Source of the DNA: Candidatus Dadabacteria bacterium
GTDB lineage: Bacteria > Desulfobacterota_D > UBA1144 > Nemesobacterales > CSP1-2
NCBI GenBank assembly: GCA_022615255.1
Contig: JAKEHC010000110.1
Location: forward strand, 1 to 8,339
Direction of reading: 5' to 3'
Length of the DNA: 8,339 nucleotides
Under the pieces are notes generated by a model. The model was not told the origin of the DNA, made no database searches, and saw only the letters and a program-made list of their open reading frames with translations. The stretch's first letter is position 1. Each line of letters begins with the position of its first letter. Below are positions 5,621 through 8,339 of the stretch, one piece after another. A program made the position numbers and the translations under genes.

Positions 5621-7981
5621 CTACTTATCCAGGAATGTTCTAACCTTTATCTCCTTTCCGTCTGTAATAACCTTCACTAAGCCCTCCGTTTCAGTCTCAA
5701 AAACAGTTGGGTTGCTATCACTATCTAACTTACTCCCTTCATTTAATTTTGAGATACTCTCTAAAGTAGAGTTTGTTACAATAATTTTAGGGGAGAATAT
5801 GCTGATAAACTCTGATGAGCCTTTTTGCCCTATAGGAGCCTTAGGAAAATAGACAACCTCACTTTGCATCTTATCTCTATGAGTTTCAAGAAGGCTCTTT
5901 ATAGCATCTTCATCGGTTATACCCTCGCCAAGAAGGAAGCTCACGTCTTTTAATATCAACCTCACCAAAACTGGATAGGGTAACGATGAATCTTTTATCC
6001 TAAATCCACTCGCGGGTTTAAGAAATTCCACCTTAACCCCCTCTATCTCAAATGGCTCTGGTTCACCATCTGATATATCTTTCCAACCGATCCCTTTATT
6101 TTTTATTAATTCCCAAAGCTCTCCATCCAGTTTTCTTCCATTAGTCCAGACCCTATCTACTTGAAATTTTCTTAGTATGCTTTTTGCCCCCTCTAAATGG
6201 TCCTTATCTGGTGACGTTAATATCAGATAGTCAATTCTTAAGACACCAGACTTGAGAAGATAGGGGGTTAGAACGCTCCTTTCTATGTATCCCCCCGTCT
6301 TTAGGCTTGAAAACCCCCCGTCGATCAGAATTGTTTTTTCTATAGGAAGCCTTATGAAAGTTATGTTTCTGCTTCCGGCATCGAGGAAATCTACTTCGAG
6401 AGAACCTGAGTGCGGATTCCTGAAAATGTTTAAAGCCAGCGTTATGATAAATCCTATAATAATAACTGGAAGAAGAAGCCTTAATTTTGGATACCACTTC
6501 CACAATAGGAGAGGAATTAAAGCAAACGCCAATAAAACTATGCTTTTATAGTTTGGGGATGGGACTGTGAGAGAAGAGAGGGGGAATTTTAATATTCCCT
6601 CAATTACTAAGAGAAATAGTTTAATAAGAAAAACGTCTAAAAAAAGAAAAACCTGCGCAACAAAGTCGGATGCCAAAAAGGACAGAAAGGAAAGAAGCCC
6701 GATAGGGACAATCAAAAATTCAACAAGCGGTACTGCTACCAGGTTTGCGGGGATGGATACAATAGAGATAGTTCCAAAGCTATTTACTATGAATGGTAAA
6801 GTGGCAAAAGATGCGGCAACGGTAGTTTTGACGCTCGAGAGTAGTTTATCTTTAAAGGTGTTTAACTTAAGGGGGTAAAATTTATTCATGAGAAGTATTC
6901 CAAGAACAGAGGCGAAGGATAGCTGAAACGACAGCTCAAATAGCGCCCAGGGGTGCCAGAGAAGGATTATAAAGGCTGAAACGGCAAGGGTGTTTAGCCT
7001 ATTTTCCTCTCTTCCTATAACTATTGAGATCAAATAAACAATAGCCATTATCGAAGCCCGCACCACAGGGTTAGCAAATCCTGCGACAAACATATATATA
7101 AAAACAGGGAGGATGGTGAGTGCGGCAGTAAGCCTTGGCACCTGAAACCTGAGAAGAAGGAATTCAGAACGCTTTAGAATCCATTTTATTATTATATAAA
7201 AGACAAGAGCCAGAGCCGCTACGTGAAGCCCTGAGATTGAAAGAAGATGTGAGACCCCAGCCGAGGAAAATTCATTTATTAATTCTTTCGGTATTCCTCC
7301 TTGATCGCCTATGGTAATGGCGTTAAGCATCTCGCTCTCGGGAAAAGGGGCGTTCCTTCTCACAAAACTCGCAAACCTTACCCTAAGCCTGTCTAATCCG
7401 TGTAAGAAGGGGTTTGAACTCTCGCTTTTACCAAAGGATATGATCCATTCCTTTCCCGGCACAAAACCAGTAGCATATATCCCTTGCCTTTCGTAGTAAC
7501 GTCTGATGTCAAAACCGCCAGGGTTTTGAAAACTTCTAGGGCGCCTGAGTTTTGTATCTAGCACCCTTATTCTATCACCGTATGCGAGTGGAGGGAGTCT
7601 TTCCTCGGTGGTTATTATCGCCTTTCCTTGCGCCTCTGCTTCTTTTCCTTCTATGAAGATTTTATTAACCTCAATAAAAAGCCTTGTCCCCTCCTCCCTT
7701 GCTTCCTGAGACCTATAAAGAACTCCTTCTACATCGAGTTCTTTTCCGGTAAAGTTCAATATACTATTTTCTTGAATGTTCGGTTTTGTAGAGAATAGAA
7801 GCCCAATTGGAATGAAGATTAAAAAACCTAATTTCGGCTTTAGTATATAAACGCCGCCAAAAATAGGAGAAAGAAGGGCAATCAATATCCATTCATGTCC
7901 AATATACTCGGAGATGAGTATTCCTGAAGTAAACCCTAAAAGTGGAGGAAGGATCTTATATCTTGAGAGAAAGGGCCTCAT
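5621..7981 (-). CDS. comEC: ComEC/Rec2-type DNA uptake channel protein with degenerate C-terminal metallo-beta-lactamase domain
   Basis: 786 residues, full length for three-domain ComEC, the inner-membrane channel that passes single-stranded DNA into the cytoplasm during transformation. Membrane segments occupy about residues 10-65. The DUF4131 (OB-like) domain follows at about 75-180 and ends in the typical NPGGFDIRRYYERQGIYATG. The Competence channel domain spans about 215-480, with LLSISGLHVAAL (247-258) and many membrane helices. The C-terminal domain (about 525-780) has the metallo-beta-lactamase layout, but key residues are changed. The HxDxDH motif reads TSPDKDH (589-595, first His replaced by Ser590), the usual TGD is LGE (684-686), and the HHGS region reads FPKAPIGQKGSSEF (712-725). 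The uptake channel is probably intact while nuclease activity is doubtful. The ATG overlaps the ispF stop (TAATG), so translation is probably coupled; no strong Shine-Dalgarno is seen. Confidence 0.92.
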   Translation of the reverse strand: MRPFLSRYKILPPLLGFTSGILISEYIGHEWILIALLSPIFGGVYILKPKLGFLIFIPIGLLFSTKPNIQENSILNFTGKELDVEGVLYRSQEAREEGTRLFIEVNKIFIEGKEAEAQGKAIITTEERLPPLAYGDRIRVLDTKLRRPRSFQNPGGFDIRRYYERQGIYATGFVPGKEWIISFGKSESSNPFLHGLDRLRVRFASFVRRNAPFPESEMLNAITIGDQGGIPKELINEFSSAGVSHLLSISGLHVAALALVFYIIIKWILKRSEFLLLRFQVPRLTAALTILPVFIYMFVAGFANPVVRASIMAIVYLISIVIGREENRLNTLAVSAFIILLWHPWALFELSFQLSFASVLGILLMNKFYPLKLNTFKDKLLSSVKTTVAASFATLPFIVNSFGTISIVSIPANLVAVPLVEFLIVPIGLLSFLSFLASDFVAQVFLFLDVFLIKLFLLVIEGILKFPLSSLTVPSPNYKSIVLLAFALIPLLLWKWYPKLRLLLPVIIIGFIITLALNIFRNPHSGSLEVDFLDAGSRNITFIRLPIEKTILIDGGFSSLKTGGYIERSVLTPYLLKSGVLRIDYLILTSPDKDHLEGAKSILRKFQVDRVWTNGRKLDGELWELIKNKGIGWKDISDGEPEPFEIEGVKVEFLKPASGFRIKDSSLPYPVLVRLILKDVSFLLGEGITDEDAIKSLLETHRDKMQSEVVYFPKAPIGQKGSSEFISIFSPKIIVTNSTLESISKLNEGSKLDSDSNPTVFETETEGLVKVITDGKEIKVRTFLDK

Positions 7982-8339
7982 TAATCGATTATCTTCATAA
8001 GAGCCACTGCATAAGCGGCTATTCCCTCGCCCCTGCCGGTAAAACCCATCCCGTCTGATGTTGTTGCCTTTATGCCAAGGGATTGCTCAGGGAGCTCGAT
8101 TACGGAAGCGAGCCCTTTTTTTATTTCAGAAACATAGGGCTGTAGCTTTGGTTTTTCCGAGACTATAACGGTGTCTATGTTTTCTACTATAAAACCCTTA
8201 GAGTAAGATAACGTTAATACTTCCCTGAGTAGAGTTAAGCTCGATGCCCCCTTATATCTGGGGTCGGTATCTGGAAAATGACTCCCGATATCCCTTTCCC
8301 CAATAGCCCCTAGAACTGCATCACATATGGCGTGGGTTA
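7981..8339 (-). CDS. ispF: 2-C-methyl-D-erythritol 2,4-cyclodiphosphate synthase, C-terminal part (cut by window edge)
   Basis: The last 118 codons and the TAA stop are present; the N-terminal part, including the catalytic DVH and HSDGD segments, lies beyond the right edge. The enzyme makes the cyclic diphosphate intermediate of the MEP isoprenoid pathway in the cytoplasm. Visible family blocks are THAICDAVLGA with the zinc-ligand His, GERDIGSHFPDTDPRYKG, then IKATTSDGMGFTGRGEGIAA near the end. The end AYAVALMKIID matches the usual C-terminus. Its stop codon shares one base with the comEC start, so the two genes form one transcription unit with ispF upstream. No frameshift is seen in the part available. 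Confidence 0.95.
   Translation of the reverse strand, partial: THAICDAVLGAIGERDIGSHFPDTDPRYKGASSLTLLREVLTLSYSKGFIVENIDTVIVSEKPKLQPYVSEIKKGLASVIELPEQSLGIKATTSDGMGFTGRGEGIAAYAVALMKIID

Noticed and set aside
6285..6878. Rightward open frames of 88 and 103 codons inside comEC
   Set aside because: They are antisense to a convincing membrane protein gene and lack family resemblance or good ribosome binding sites.

Overview
The window looks like a piece of chromosome from a diderm (Gram-negative-type) bacterium of moderate to low GC content. The evidence is an MlaF-type ABC ATPase, which serves outer-membrane lipid transport, together with bacterial ispF, comEC and an Fe/Mn superoxide dismutase. 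The taxon cannot be fixed from sequence reading alone. The REP-like palindromes are of a kind I associate with proteobacterial and environmental genomes, but this is only an impression.

Left part (1-3556), probably accessory: a rightward gene of unknown function has two similar-looking modules. Its second half resembles, from memory, the accessory region of cholesterol-oxidase-like GMC oxidoreductases. It converges on a two-gene leftward operon. The first gene of that operon encodes a PhoD-type metallophosphatase without a signal peptide. The second encodes a probable permuted-papain (NlpC/P60-like) protein with a TTG start and a very strong ribosome binding site. Hairpins that could end transcription lie between the convergent units.

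Middle (3557-3927): a 371-base intergenic stretch without a gene holds three different perfect palindromes, one of them a REP-like element with nested stems. Next comes a leftward Mn-type superoxide dismutase gene (3928-4539) with a strong ribosome binding site. A 302-base AT-rich divergent promoter region (4540-4841) follows, with short dyads on the sodA side and a good sigma70-type promoter on the other.

Right part (4842-8339): a complete mlaF-like ATPase gene stands alone, without mlaE or mlaD next to it. It converges on a leftward ispF-comEC unit in which the ispF stop and the comEC start overlap as TAATG. The ispF gene is cut by the window edge. ComEC has its full membrane channel region, but its C-terminal metallo-beta-lactamase domain lacks several of the expected metal-binding residues.

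No CRISPR array, tRNA, rRNA, transposase or phage gene was seen. The points most worth a second look are the degenerate nuclease domain of ComEC, the palindrome cluster, and the uncharacterised left-hand gene cluster.
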